From Cohnella cholangitidis (GTDB lineage Bacteria; Bacillota; Bacilli; Paenibacillales; Paenibacillaceae), in the NCBI RefSeq assembly GCF_014107495.1, contig NZ_CP041969.1, positions 2,257,501 through 2,321,500 on the forward strand: 64,000 nucleotides of DNA, in the 5' to 3' direction. The position numbers and the translations under genes are program-made. Positions 1 to 11,119 of the stretch are shown piece after piece (the stretch's first letter is position 1; each line of letters opens with the position of its first letter). The notes beneath the pieces were generated by a model that saw only the letters and a program-made list of their open reading frames with translations, was not told the DNA's origin and did no database searches.

Positions 1-1
1 G

Positions 2-97
2 GCCGCCGGCGCCGCGCTGCTCGGTTTCTGCATCGGATGCACGGTCTACTTCTGGATTAAACAAATCCGCGCCGGAAGAAGGATCGGAAGAACCTAA
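2..97 (+). CDS. C-terminal end of an unidentified membrane protein
   Basis: The frame starting at base 2 is open to a TAA at 95-97 and gives 31 residues. They begin with an Ala/Gly/Leu/Phe/Cys-rich stretch that looks like the end of a transmembrane helix and finish with a basic tail (KQIRAGRRIGRT). This is typical of the cytoplasmic end of an integral membrane protein, but the family cannot be told from so short a piece. The gene starts outside the window. A bidirectional terminator follows 17 bases later. Confidence 0.6.
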   Translation, partial: AAGAALLGFCIGCTVYFWIKQIRAGRRIGRT

Positions 98-113
98 TCC
101 TGTACAGCATACG

Positions 114-147
114 GAAGGAGCGGATTCCCTCGCGGATCCGCTCCTTC
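114..147. terminator. Bidirectional intrinsic terminator
   Basis: Perfect 12-bp arms GAAGGAGCGGAT/ATCCGCTCCTTC at 114-125 and 136-147, followed by TATTATTT on the + strand. It lies between two convergent genes and probably serves both. Confidence 0.8.
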
Positions 148-149
148 TA

Positions 150-2690
150 TTATTTGACCTTCCCGAAAAATCCGTTCGAAGAGCCTACATATAGTTCGCT
201 ATCCAGTACGGTCAATACACCGTAGATCTGGTCGGTAGGCGTAACTTCATGATAACCGATTCTGACGTCGTGAAGACGATTCTCCAACCGTCCGCTGACG
301 GCATCGACGACAAATACGTCCGGAATCCCCTCAACGAGCAACCGATCTCGATCTAACTCCATCATTCCTCTTGCCGTAAAACCGGCTTCCCAAATCATTT
401 TACCGTCCGACAAGTTCACCGCCCTAGGCTTCCCGTCCAGACAATAGAACAACCGCCCACCCCTGATCAGACCTCGATCCGCCTTGCCCTTAACCGACCA
501 AAGGGTCTTACCCGTCCTAAGATCGATCAACGAACTGGAAACGTCCTGGCTGTCATACAGTTTTTCTCCGTCAAGCGCCCGTTGGCTGAACATATACCGT
601 TCGTTAATCCCATCATAATGAATGCCGTACTCGTACGTAATCGGCAAAGCGAGCTTGGACTTGCCCGACCCGGCATCGACCAAGATGAGCTGATCGTAGG
701 ATCTCGTCCAGTAGCCGTTAAGCTCACCTTGCGGGAAGCGGTTATCGACTGTAAGGAGATTATCCGCGGACAGATAAGCGGTTCGCTCTTTCAACTCCCA
801 CTTCACCTTGCCGTTCCGAGGATCTAATGCCGTAATTAAGGAATTCGCTAACGGTTGGGAAACCGATTCAACCGCGATTACAGGCAACTGGCTATTCTGC
901 TCGATCAACCGGGCGGACCCGGCGATGCTTTTGTTCCATAGCACGCGTCCGCTCCGAATATCGCGCGCTTCGAGACTGGTCGTCGTCTCCTCCCCGGTCG
1001 TCTGCGTGTATGACAGAACGGCGACGTTGCCCGATGCGGAATAGCTCTGATCGTCTATCGCCGCGTCTAGCTTGAAGTTTTTTTGCCAGAGCTTATTTCC
1101 CTTCGTTACATCTATAGCCTGCAATTCATAGGAGGAGCCTTCAACCCCGTTTTCGTTTATGCGATAAAATACGATGGCTTCGCTCTGAGCGGAAAAAGCA
1201 TATAAATGCAGTCCGTGCCCGAAATCGTACTTCCATAATCTTGTCCCCGTATCGCGATTCAAACCGTAAAGATGAGACGCTTCGTGAAATCCGCTAAAGC
1301 CGTTGTCTTCCCCTGCTACCAATAGCGTCTTTCCCGCTTCGCCTACTAAATAGTTATAGGGCAATTCGGTTTGCGTTCTCCAATCGTACAATACCTTCGC
1401 CGACGCGGCCACAGGCGTATCTTCGTCCGCAACCGCCGGGATTCGCGCGGGCTGGTCTAAGCTGATCTGGTTCCAGTTGCCGAAATCATATTCACCGCTC
1501 CGGTCCCGATAACGATAATTCAGCAACGTACGCCGATCGGACCAGGTCAGGATAAGCTCGGAAAAAGCGTTCTCGTATCGCCACACCTTCAAGGTTTTCA
1601 GCTTGCCGGGTTGTTCGATATTGTCCGACGCTTCTTGAAACTGCGGATGACCGAATATTCGCTTGATCCGCCCGTCCGCGACGCCCAATCCCAACTCCGA
1701 TCGAACCGCGGAGGCTATGGAATCGGATGTAACAGCGCCATTATCATATAGCGGAAGCCAAGCTTTCCCCGAAGATGTCGCCTGATTTTTCCTGATCCAC
1801 ATTAATCCGGCACCTGGATGATCGTTATCGGTCGTAGCCGCAACGGTTACGCCGTACCAATCTCCATAGCTTCGAAAAGCATACATAGTCTCGTTCTGCT
1901 TGATCGCCGACGCGACCGTTTGGGAACCCGGGTACCAGTAGGCGAATCCGTCTTGGTTCATTTTGAGCTCTATGGGATCGATCGTTTGAATATCCGCTGC
2001 TTCTTTCGTGAAATACCAAATCGGAATCCAAGACCGTACCCCGTCGTCATCTACTTCCGCGAACGATTCGTTTATCGCGGTTACGGTAACCGGCCTGCTC
2101 GGAACGGCCAAATAGGACAATTGCGGCAACGGAGAACTAAGCATATCGTAACCTGCCGTCCCCTCTGCAACGGTAACGCTCTGACCCAATCGAATACCGG
2201 ATTGCTCGGCGACGGGGTTATCCTCTGATGAAGAACCTTTTAGTGCACCTATAGTTGGAATATAACTTCTTCTGTTCCCTTGGGCATCTTGATCATAAAA
2301 AATCGCGTATAACAATCGTTGATCTTGAGACCAATTCAATTGCAAGGAAGCCGAAGCGCCATCCGAGTATTTCCACAGCTCGACCGGAATCCAATCCGAA
2401 CGCAAATAGAGAGACGGCGATTCGATCTCATAGGAAGAACCGAAAATGTCCCTCGCCTCTTCCATTGTCATATCTATAGATAACATTTTTTTGACTTCTT
2501 CATACTTCAACCTCTCATGCGATGAAGGAGGAGACGGCATTGGAGAAGGCGAACTCGCCGGAGATGCCGATACGCTCTCTATGATTGGCTTGGAGGATTC
2601 CGTTTGATCGTTATTAGAGCACCCATTCAGTATGGCAATCGAAAAGAGCACGGCCAGCCCTCGCCTAATCATTGCCCTGCATCTATCCAT
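150..2690 (-). CDS. Large lipoprotein with C-terminal PQQ-like beta-propeller
   Basis: I chose the start at 2690 (MDRCRAM) because a GGGGGGG ribosome site lies just upstream; a longer reading to 2726 lacks one. The 846-residue product opens with a lipoprotein signal and lipobox LNGC, so it should be attached to the outer face of the membrane. A Ser/Pro-rich linker follows, then about 380 residues with no family I recognise. The C-terminal ~400 residues carry repeated PQQ-propeller motifs of the form D-x-x-T/S-G-x-x-L-W, for example RDTGTRLWKYDF, RSGRVLWNKSI and RTGKTLWSVKG. Such propellers usually act as protein-protein scaffolds, as in BamB, or bind ligands. No catalytic residues are evident. 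It is a single gene ending on a shared terminator. Function unknown; the lipoprotein and propeller calls are secure. Confidence 0.8.
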   Translation of the reverse strand: MDRCRAMIRRGLAVLFSIAILNGCSNNDQTESSKPIIESVSASPASSPSPMPSPPSSHERLKYEEVKKMLSIDMTMEEARDIFGSSYEIESPSLYLRSDWIPVELWKYSDGASASLQLNWSQDQRLLYAIFYDQDAQGNRRSYIPTIGALKGSSSEDNPVAEQSGIRLGQSVTVAEGTAGYDMLSSPLPQLSYLAVPSRPVTVTAINESFAEVDDDGVRSWIPIWYFTKEAADIQTIDPIELKMNQDGFAYWYPGSQTVASAIKQNETMYAFRSYGDWYGVTVAATTDNDHPGAGLMWIRKNQATSSGKAWLPLYDNGAVTSDSIASAVRSELGLGVADGRIKRIFGHPQFQEASDNIEQPGKLKTLKVWRYENAFSELILTWSDRRTLLNYRYRDRSGEYDFGNWNQISLDQPARIPAVADEDTPVAASAKVLYDWRTQTELPYNYLVGEAGKTLLVAGEDNGFSGFHEASHLYGLNRDTGTRLWKYDFGHGLHLYAFSAQSEAIVFYRINENGVEGSSYELQAIDVTKGNKLWQKNFKLDAAIDDQSYSASGNVAVLSYTQTTGEETTTSLEARDIRSGRVLWNKSIAGSARLIEQNSQLPVIAVESVSQPLANSLITALDPRNGKVKWELKERTAYLSADNLLTVDNRFPQGELNGYWTRSYDQLILVDAGSGKSKLALPITYEYGIHYDGINERYMFSQRALDGEKLYDSQDVSSSLIDLRTGKTLWSVKGKADRGLIRGGRLFYCLDGKPRAVNLSDGKMIWEAGFTARGMMELDRDRLLVEGIPDVFVVDAVSGRLENRLHDVRIGYHEVTPTDQIYGVLTVLDSELYVGSSNGFFGKVK

Positions 2691-2947
2691 CAAGTAACCC
2701 CCCCTATCAAAAGCCATATGACTCATTAGACGCGCGCCGTTTTTATTTGTTTCAATATTTATCCATTTCCGTTCGCGGAGCGATAAATTTAGATTTACAT
2801 TCGATTATAATCATATAAAAATATACAAATATATTAGGATATAAAACTGTGATGCGGCGCGGGTTTGCGGTATGGTGTGGAGTGGTGATAAGTGTGGAAG
2901 ACGGCGCTATTTCCGTTATCTTTGCAAGTGCAGAGGGGGATGGCGAG

Positions 2948-3170
2948 TTAACGGTGCTCAGAGCCGTTATTCCGACGTGGGACGGAGTTTTTTCCACTTT
3001 AACGGTGCTCAGAACCGTTATTCCGACGTGGGACGGAGCTTTCGTCAATTTAACGGCGCTCAGAACCGTTATTCCGACGTGGGACGGAGCTTTCGCCAAT
3101 TTAACGGTGCTCAGAACCGTTATTCCGGTGTGGGACGGAGTTTTTCCCGGTTAGCGGTGCTCAACACCGC
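2948..3170. repeat. Repeat array A: four 51-bp tandem units plus a partial fifth
   Basis: Units begin TTAACGG at 2948, 2999, 3050 and 3101 (period exactly 51); a diverged partial unit starts at 3151. Each has a 7-bp inverted repeat TAACGGT/ACCGTTA around GCTCAGA, then TTCCGACGTGGGACGGAG and a short variable tail. Because 51 is divisible by three, ORFs stay open through the array on both strands; I regard those as by-products. The rest of 2727-2947 is AT-rich and shows no gene. Array B near 32.8-34.5 kb has the same architecture. Confidence 0.9.
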
Positions 3171-3217
3171 AAAAAAAGGGCCGTCCCGCATACCATTGTC
3201 ATGGCTGAGAGACGGCC
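3171..3217 (-). terminator. ligA terminator
   Basis: On the minus strand GGCCGTC (3217-3211) pairs with GACGGCC (3185-3179), followed by seven T. The large loop contains a smaller CCAT/ATGG hairpin. Confidence 0.7.
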
Positions 3218-3226
3218 TCCAATTAT

Positions 3227-5263
<2,037 letters not shown>

Positions 5264-5277
5264 TTACCTCGCTTTGA

Positions 5278-7653
5278 TCATTGGATTTTGGTCACCGGGG
5301 CAAATGCGGCGAGCAGTCTCTTGACGCCCGTTGGCGCTGGAAAAGCGATTTGCAATTCGGCGTCGTTGCCCGTCCCTTTAACGGAGACGACCGTGCCGAC
5401 TCCCCATTTGGCATGCTGAACCTTGTCTCCCGCCACGATTGCCATCCCGTCTCCGACAGGCTTGGCCGCGGAAGGAGTCTGCGGTCTAACGACCGGCGCG
5501 GAGCCGCCGTTCGCAGGAGCGATAGTCGGACGAGCTCCGAAGCTTGAAGGCGGATAACCTCCCGAGCTCGGAGATGAAGATCGTGCTCCATATCCGGCAG
5601 ACCCGCCCCCGCCCAATCGGGAGCCGTATCCGCCGTAAGATCCGGAACGACCTCCTCCGGCAGGTTCGACCGCTTCCTTAAGCTCGCTTGGAATTTCCTC
5701 CAAGAATCGCGAAGGCGCGTTCGTACTGGTTCGGCCATAGAGCAATCTCATACGGGCGCAGGTCAGATAAAGCTTTTTCTCCGCTCTCGTGATTCCGACG
5801 TAAGCAAGCCTGCGTTCCTCTTCCATTTCCTCGTTGTCCATGAACGAACGGCTGCTCGGAAACAGGCCTTCCTCCATGCCTACGATAAATACGACCGGAA
5901 ACTCGAGTCCCTTGGCGCTATGCATCGTCATGAGAATAACGGCGTCCCCGCTGTCCTCTTCGTCATCCATCGAGTCGATATCCGCAACCAAAGCCAATTC
6001 CGTCAAAAAGGAGATCAACGACTTGTCTTCGTTGCGTTTCTCGAATTCTTGCGTAACCGACAAGAACTCTTCGATATTTTCCAGCCGGGATTTCGATTCA
6101 AGCGTGTTCTCGCGTTGCAGCTCTAGCCGATATTCGGTCAATTCGAGCAGCTTCTCCGTCAATTCGGTTACGGACAAATACTCGACCATGGAACTTAAGT
6201 TACGTATGAGATCGCGGAATTCGGACAACGCCGCCTTGGCGCGAGTCTGAATGTCCAGGTGGTACAGGCCATCGCCGAGCAAGCCGTCTCCTTCGTTCAG
6301 GAGCCGGAGCATGGAGACGCCCTTGCGGGAAGCTTCCTCCTGAACTTTCGCCATCGTCGTGTCGCCTAAACCCCGCTTAGGCACGTTAACGATTCGATTA
6401 AGACTGTTATCGTCATCCGGATTGGAAATTAATCTTAAATAAGAAAGAATGTCTTTAATCTCTTTGCGGTCGTAGAACTTGATGCCGCCGACGATCTGGT
6501 AAGGGATCTCCGACTTGATTAGAACTTCCTCCACGACCCGGGATTGCGCGTTCGTGCGGTATAGGATGGCATGATCGCTGTAGCGTCGGGCGTTCTGACG
6601 GTTCTTGCGAATTTCTCCGGCAATGAAGTAGCCTTCTTCATGCTCCGAATCGCCTTGGTAAACCGTGATTTTGTCTCCGCCGTTCTGATCGGTCCATAGA
6701 TTTTTCGCTTTGCGGCCCATGTTGTTCTTAATGACCGCGTTAGCGGCATCCAGAATGTTCGACGTGGAGCGGTAGTTCTGCTCTAGCAAAATACTATGCG
6801 CTTCCGGGTAATCCGCTTCGAAGTTGAGGATATTAGTAATATCCGCGCCGCGCCACCGGTAGATCGATTGATCGCTATCCCCTACCACGCAGATGTTATG
6901 ATGCTTCTCCGCCAACATTTTGCACAACGTATATTGCGCTCTGTTCGTATCCTGATACTCATCCACATGAATGTATTTGAATTTGTTCTGGTAAAATTCC
7001 AACACTTCCGGAACGTCCTTGAACAATTGGATCGTCAGCAGAAGCAGATCGTCGAAGTCAAGCGAGTTGTTGGCCTTGAGCCTCTTTTGGTATTGCGTAT
7101 AAACCTTGGCCACGATCGATTCGAAATAATCGCCTTGCCTTTGCTCGTACTGCGCGGGAGAAAGCAATTCGTTCTTCGCCCCGCTGATCGATGCTTGCAC
7201 CGCTTTGGGCTCGATTTTCTTGGTGTCGATGTTATTGTCCTTCATGACGTTGCGTATGACGGACAACTGATCGGTGGAATCCAAAATACTAAAATTGGAG
7301 CCGAATCCGATCCGTTCGATGTCCTTGCGTAATATACGGACGCACATCGAGTGGAAGGTGCTTACCCAAATATCCCTGCCGGACGGACCGATCAGCTTCG
7401 ATACCCGCTCCTGCATTTCGCGGGCCGCCTTATTCGTAAAAGTAATCGCGAGAATGCTCCATGGCGCGGCTAACCGCTTGGAGATCAAATACGCAATACG
7501 ATGCGTGAGCACCCGCGTCTTGCCGCTCCCCGCGCCGGCCATGATCAAAAGAGGGCCCTTCGTCGAGATCGCCGCTTCCTTCTGCTTCGGATTCAGCCTG
7601 TTAATGGAAGCATCGATATCTATTTCATTCGTATTATCCCGTTCAAAAAACAT
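5278..7653 (-). CDS. pcrA: ATP-dependent DNA helicase PcrA (UvrD family)
   Basis: Superfamily 1A 3'-5' helicase that unwinds DNA in repair, removes RecA filaments and assists rolling-circle replication. Walker A AGAGSGKT lies near residue 40, DEYQDTN is motif [16 protein letters not shown] is motif III and [12 protein letters not shown] is motif VI. At 791 residues it is somewhat longer than the Bacillus protein because of a Gly/Ser/Pro-rich linker of about 70 residues before the conserved C-terminal Tudor-like domain ([15 protein letters not shown]), which in PcrA contacts RNA polymerase. The start overlaps the end of pcrB by 11 bases, has AAAGGAG upstream and is followed by ligA: a pcrB-pcrA-ligA operon. 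Confidence 0.97.
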   Translation of the reverse strand: MFFERDNTNEIDIDASINRLNPKQKEAAISTKGPLLIMAGAGSGKTRVLTHRIAYLISKRLAAPWSILAITFTNKAAREMQERVSKLIGPSGRDIWVSTFHSMCVRILRKDIERIGFGSNFSILDSTDQLSVIRNVMKDNNIDTKKIEPKAVQASISGAKNELLSPAQYEQRQGDYFESIVAKVYTQYQKRLKANNSLDFDDLLLLTIQLFKDVPEVLEFYQNKFKYIHVDEYQDTNRAQYTLCKMLAEKHHNICVVGDSDQSIYRWRGADITNILNFEADYPEAHSILLEQNYRSTSNILDAANAVIKNNMGRKAKNLWTDQNGGDKITVYQGDSEHEEGYFIAGEIRKNRQNARRYSDHAILYRTNAQSRVVEEVLIKSEIPYQIVGGIKFYDRKEIKDILSYLRLISNPDDDNSLNRIVNVPKRGLGDTTMAKVQEEASRKGVSMLRLLNEGDGLLGDGLYHLDIQTRAKAALSEFRDLIRNLSSMVEYLSVTELTEKLLELTEYRLELQRENTLESKSRLENIEEFLSVTQEFEKRNEDKSLISFLTELALVADIDSMDDEEDSGDAVILMTMHSAKGLEFPVVFIVGMEEGLFPSSRSFMDNEEMEEERRLAYVGITRAEKKLYLTCARMRLLYGRTSTNAPSRFLEEIPSELKEAVEPAGGGRSGSYGGYGSRLGGGGSAGYGARSSSPSSGGYPPSSFGARPTIAPANGGSAPVVRPQTPSAAKPVGDGMAIVAGDKVQHAKWGVGTVVSVKGTGNDAELQIAFPAPTGVKRLLAAFAPVTKIQ

Positions 7654-8362
7654 GCTCTTGCTCCTTTATCGAATGGTTAACCGCGCTAACCGTCGCCAAC
7701 GCCGCGTCCAAATTTTCATATATGATGTTGCCTACCACGACAGTGTCCGCGTGAGCCGCGGCCTGCGCGGCCCGTTCGGCGCTATTGATTCCTCCGCCGT
7801 AGAACAAATGGGCGCGCTTCAGGTTGGATTTAATCCCCTTAAGCAATCCCATGTCCCCGAAAGTTCCGCTGTACTCCACGTATAATACCGGAACGTTCCA
7901 TAGCCTGTCCGCTACTTGGCTGTACGCGATCGCTTCACTCTCCGAGAGATTCGCTTCCGCGCCTGTTAATCTAGCTACGGCAGAATCCGGATTAAGGACT
8001 AAGTACGCCTCTCCCACGATCGAATCCCATGGAAGCAAGTGCCCGAAATCGCGCAGGGCCTCGACATGGCGGCCGATCAGCCACTCCGATCGTTTCGTGT
8101 TCAGCACGCTCGGGATAAAGTATCCATCGAAACCAGGCACTCCGCACGACGCATCGGATAGCTCGAATGCGCATGGCACCTCGTATCTGCGAATTCGCGA
8201 CATGAGATCCACCGTATTATCGAAAGTAACTCCGCTGGAGCCTCCGACCAGAATCGCATCCGTTCCCGAAGTACAGATTGCGTCCAAAGCTTCGTCGTCG
8301 ATGTCCCTGTCCGGGTCCAGCTTAAACACGTGTTTCCAACCGCTATAAAATGAGGGGAGCAT
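7643..8362 (-). CDS. pcrB: Heptaprenylglyceryl phosphate synthase PcrB
   Basis: Transfers a heptaprenyl group onto sn-glycerol-1-phosphate, giving a Firmicute ether lipid. The 239-residue protein is a TIM barrel of the GGGP/HepGP synthase family. The conserved opening [14 protein letters not shown], the phosphate-binding segments [14 protein letters not shown] and [12 protein letters not shown], and the [15 protein letters not shown] active-site strand are all present. Ribosome site GGAGG precedes ATG at 8362. It is first in the operon with pcrA and ligA and overlaps pcrA by 11 bases. The region 8363-8556 upstream shows no gene; I could not fix a promoter there. Confidence 0.95.
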   Translation of the reverse strand: MLPSFYSGWKHVFKLDPDRDIDDEALDAICTSGTDAILVGGSSGVTFDNTVDLMSRIRRYEVPCAFELSDASCGVPGFDGYFIPSVLNTKRSEWLIGRHVEALRDFGHLLPWDSIVGEAYLVLNPDSAVARLTGAEANLSESEAIAYSQVADRLWNVPVLYVEYSGTFGDMGLLKGIKSNLKRAHLFYGGGINSAERAAQAAAHADTVVVGNIIYENLDAALATVSAVNHSIKEQEHVF

Positions 8363-8556
8363 ATAGCCTCCATAAGACTTCTAAAGTTTATTTTACTCTC
8401 TAGTCTACAGGAATTCGGTGGTTCTTCCAAGAAGGAATGAAAGGGAGCGGACGGAAGAGAATCTCGCCGGTCAAAGTTTTAAGCAAATCTCTAACCCCCT
8501 ACTGCCAGCCATGCGTTTCTGCTCATTGAAATACTCTGCATACCGCTTTTTCAAAC

Positions 8557-8595
8557 AATAAAAACGCCGCCTGCTCCAGTAAGGAACAAACGGCG
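8557..8595 (-). terminator. galU terminator
   Basis: On the minus strand a 13-bp stem (four G-T pairs) runs CGCCGTTTGTTCC to GGAGCAGGCGGCG with loop TTACT, followed by TTTTTATT. It lies about 65 bases after the galU stop. Confidence 0.85.
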
Positions 8596-8661
8596 AGCGC
8601 TTCACGCTTTTAATAGAACTTTCGTTTTGCAGGATTATTAAGCCGTTCTTGTTTCCCTTAT

Positions 8662-9537
8662 TTAACGCCCTAACTTCCCCTCCAAATACGCGCGAACCTC
8701 GTCCTTCAGGTCCGGACGCTCCAAGGCGAAATCGATGATCGTCTTGAGGTAACCGAGCTTCTCCCCGGTGTCGTATCGCGTTCCTTCGAATTGGTAGGCA
8801 AAGACGGACTCATCCCGCATCAAGCGGAAGATCGCGTCGGTCAGCTGGATTTCTCCCCCGGCGCCGATGTCCTGCGTTTCCAGTATATCGAAGATCGCAG
8901 GCGTCAATATATATCGTCCGATGATAGCAACGTTAGAGGGAGCGCGACCGATTGCCGGCTTTTCCACGACTCCGCGCACTTTAAGAATACGATTGCTTAT
9001 GCTGCCTTCAGGATCGGGATCAACGATTCCATATCGGGATACCTCTTCATCCTGCACTTGTTTCACCGCGAGCACCGAGCCCTGAACCTCGTCGTACACG
9101 TCCATCATTTGCTTGAGGCAAGGAACGTCGGACTGGACGATATCGTCTCCGAGCAATACGGCGAACGGCTCATTGCCAATGAACTTGCGCGCGCACCAGA
9201 TCGCATGGCCAAGCCCGCGCGGCTCCTTCTGCCGAATATAATGAATATCGATTAGATCCGATGGCTTCTGCACTTCCGATAAGAGATCGAGCTTTCCCTT
9301 GTTCAGCAAGCTCTGTTCCAGTTCGTACGAACTGTCGAAATGATCTTCGATGGCCCGCTTGCCTTTACCCGTTACGATCAAAATATCCTCGATGCCGGCC
9401 GCGACCGCTTCCTCGACGATATATTGAATTCCCGGCTTATCGATAATCGGCAGCATTTCCTTAGGCATAGCTTTCGTAGCCGGAAGGAACCGGGTTCCCA
9501 TTCCCGCTGCAGGAATGATCGCTTTGCGAATTCTCAT
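8662..9537 (-). CDS. galU: UTP-glucose-1-phosphate uridylyltransferase GalU
   Basis: Makes UDP-glucose from UTP and glucose-1-phosphate for wall polymers and exopolysaccharide. The nucleotide-binding start [20 protein letters not shown] is intact, as are the acceptor segment [21 protein letters not shown] and the metal/sugar site VLLGDDIV. Length 291 is normal for the family. Ribosome site GAGAGGATG upstream. It follows the UDP-glucose dehydrogenase gene by 21 bases on the same strand and ends on its own terminator, so the pair forms a short operon making UDP-glucuronate. Confidence 0.96.
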   Translation of the reverse strand: MRIRKAIIPAAGMGTRFLPATKAMPKEMLPIIDKPGIQYIVEEAVAAGIEDILIVTGKGKRAIEDHFDSSYELEQSLLNKGKLDLLSEVQKPSDLIDIHYIRQKEPRGLGHAIWCARKFIGNEPFAVLLGDDIVQSDVPCLKQMMDVYDEVQGSVLAVKQVQDEEVSRYGIVDPDPEGSISNRILKVRGVVEKPAIGRAPSNVAIIGRYILTPAIFDILETQDIGAGGEIQLTDAIFRLMRDESVFAYQFEGTRYDTGEKLGYLKTIIDFALERPDLKDEVRAYLEGKLGR

Positions 9538-9558
9538 GACCTGGCATCCTCTCTACTC

Positions 9559-10914
9559 TTACGGTACAAGCTCGCCACCCTTCCGAGCGTACTCCTTCGG
9601 AACGGCGGGCAAACGTCCGACCCCGATGCAGACGACGCCTTGCGCATTGAGCGCTACCGCATCAAGGGCATTTCTTCCATCCATAATTATAGGTCGATTC
9701 ATCCAACTTTTAAAGTCATCGGCCTTAATCTGGCGAAATTCGCGCCATTCGGTAACGAGAATCGCTGCGTCCGAGCCTTTCAGAGCCTCTTCCGCCGATT
9801 CGCATATCGTTACCGAAGCCGGCAGTACTTTGCGGGCCGAGCGATTGGCCTCCGGATCATACGCCGTTATCGTAATTCCGGGATGACGCCGGTTCAGCTC
9901 GGCGATAAGCCGCAAAGAAGGCGCTTCGCGGACATCGTCCGTGCCCGGCTTGAAGGCAAGCCCGAGCAGCGCCACCTTGCGACGCCCGGGATCCGATAAC
10001 GCGGCTTCGAGCTTCCGCACCATGCGCAACGGAAGCATCGCGTTCGCGCGAACGGCCGCTTCGACAAGCGTCTGCGGCGCTCCCGCCTCATCCGCCATTC
10101 TGACAAGCGCGCGGGTGTCCTTCGGCAGGCAGGAGCCGCCGAATCCCATGCCGGCCGCAAGAAAGTGCGGACCGATCCGGGGGTCCAACCCTAACGAGTG
10201 GGCTACGGACGGATAGTCGGCTCCGATTTGTTCCGCAAGAGCGGCTATCTCGTTCGCGAACGAAATTTTGACGGCAAGGCATGCGTTCGCCGCAAGCTTG
10301 GCCAGCTCCGCGCTGCGGCGGTCGGTAGACATGATCGGCCCCGGCAATCGCTGATGCAGCTGGGTTAACCTGTCCGCCACTTCAGCGCTAGCGCTTCCGA
10401 TGACGATTCGCGAAGGTTCGAAGAAATCCCTTATCGCGCTGCCCTCTCTCATAAATTCCGGAATGGAAACGACCTCGACCGGACAACGATCCGGCAATCG
10501 GCCGCGAATGCGAGCTTCGGCCCGCTCCGCCGTACCGACCGGGACGGTGCTCTTGATCGCGATAATCCGTTTGACGTCGGAGTCGGACCATTCTTCCAAC
10601 CGATCGATAACGGACCATAGCGCGGCCAATGACATTTCGCCGGTCTCATCGGACGGAGTGCCGACCGTCAAGAACACAAGCTCCGCTTCCTGCAGCAGCT
10701 TGGAAGAGTCATGGCCGAAGGCAAGCCTCCCGGCCGATGTATTGCGCTTAATCAAATCTTCCAATCCGGGCTCGTGATAAGGAATAATTCCGCGGGATAA
10801 CTGGGCGATCTTCCCCGTGTCATTGTCAACGCAAACGACAGAATGCCCTAAATCCGCGAATCCCGCGCCCGTTGCCAGACCGACGACCCCCGCCCCGATG
10901 ACCGCCATTTTCAT
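9559..10914 (-). CDS. ugd: UDP-glucose 6-dehydrogenase
   Basis: Oxidises UDP-glucose to UDP-glucuronate with two NAD+, supplying teichuronic-acid or capsule synthesis. The Rossmann motif VIGAGVVGLATGAGFADLG is at the N-terminus. The catalytic cysteine lies in GMGFGGSCLPKDTRAL (about residue 258). The C-terminal domain with ALLGLAFKPGTDDVREAPS is complete, and the 451 residues fit the family (TuaD/YwqF type). Ribosome site GAGGAGGG precedes ATG. It is the first gene of the pair with galU, so substrate and product steps are co-regulated. No glycosyltransferase is nearby to tell which polymer is served. Confidence 0.94.
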   Translation of the reverse strand: MKMAVIGAGVVGLATGAGFADLGHSVVCVDNDTGKIAQLSRGIIPYHEPGLEDLIKRNTSAGRLAFGHDSSKLLQEAELVFLTVGTPSDETGEMSLAALWSVIDRLEEWSDSDVKRIIAIKSTVPVGTAERAEARIRGRLPDRCPVEVVSIPEFMREGSAIRDFFEPSRIVIGSASAEVADRLTQLHQRLPGPIMSTDRRSAELAKLAANACLAVKISFANEIAALAEQIGADYPSVAHSLGLDPRIGPHFLAAGMGFGGSCLPKDTRALVRMADEAGAPQTLVEAAVRANAMLPLRMVRKLEAALSDPGRRKVALLGLAFKPGTDDVREAPSLRLIAELNRRHPGITITAYDPEANRSARKVLPASVTICESAEEALKGSDAAILVTEWREFRQIKADDFKSWMNRPIIMDGRNALDAVALNAQGVVCIGVGRLPAVPKEYARKGGELVP

Positions 10915-11071
10915 AGACCGCGCCCTCCTCTATATTGATCGCTTTTAACCGCGATTTAGCTTCGTTCCGATTGTAGCATCGGAATGAAAACAAACTTCCT
11001 TGTTTGTGTTAGAGGGGTGTAAATTATGGAGGTAGAAAATGGATGCTTTCGGGGAGGCCGCGCCTCAACGC

Positions 11072-11108
11072 AAAAAGCCCTGTTCCCTAACAACTCAGGA
11101 AACAGGGC
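11072..11108 (-). terminator. Terminator of the U32 gene
   Basis: Minus strand GCCCTGTTTCC pairs with GGAACAGGGC around CTGAGTTGTTAG-type loop bases, followed by TTTTTG. It begins 12 bases after the stop of the gene at 11120. Confidence 0.8.
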
Positions 11109-11119
11109 GCTTCATTTAT

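Noticed and set aside
2849..3154. ORFs of 101, 115 and 155 residues through repeat array A
   Set aside because: They exist because the 51-base unit is divisible by three; no ribosome site, and the residues simply repeat the DNA unit.
2948..3170. CRISPR array
   Set aside because: The whole 51-base unit is repeated with no unique spacers, and no cas genes are nearby.
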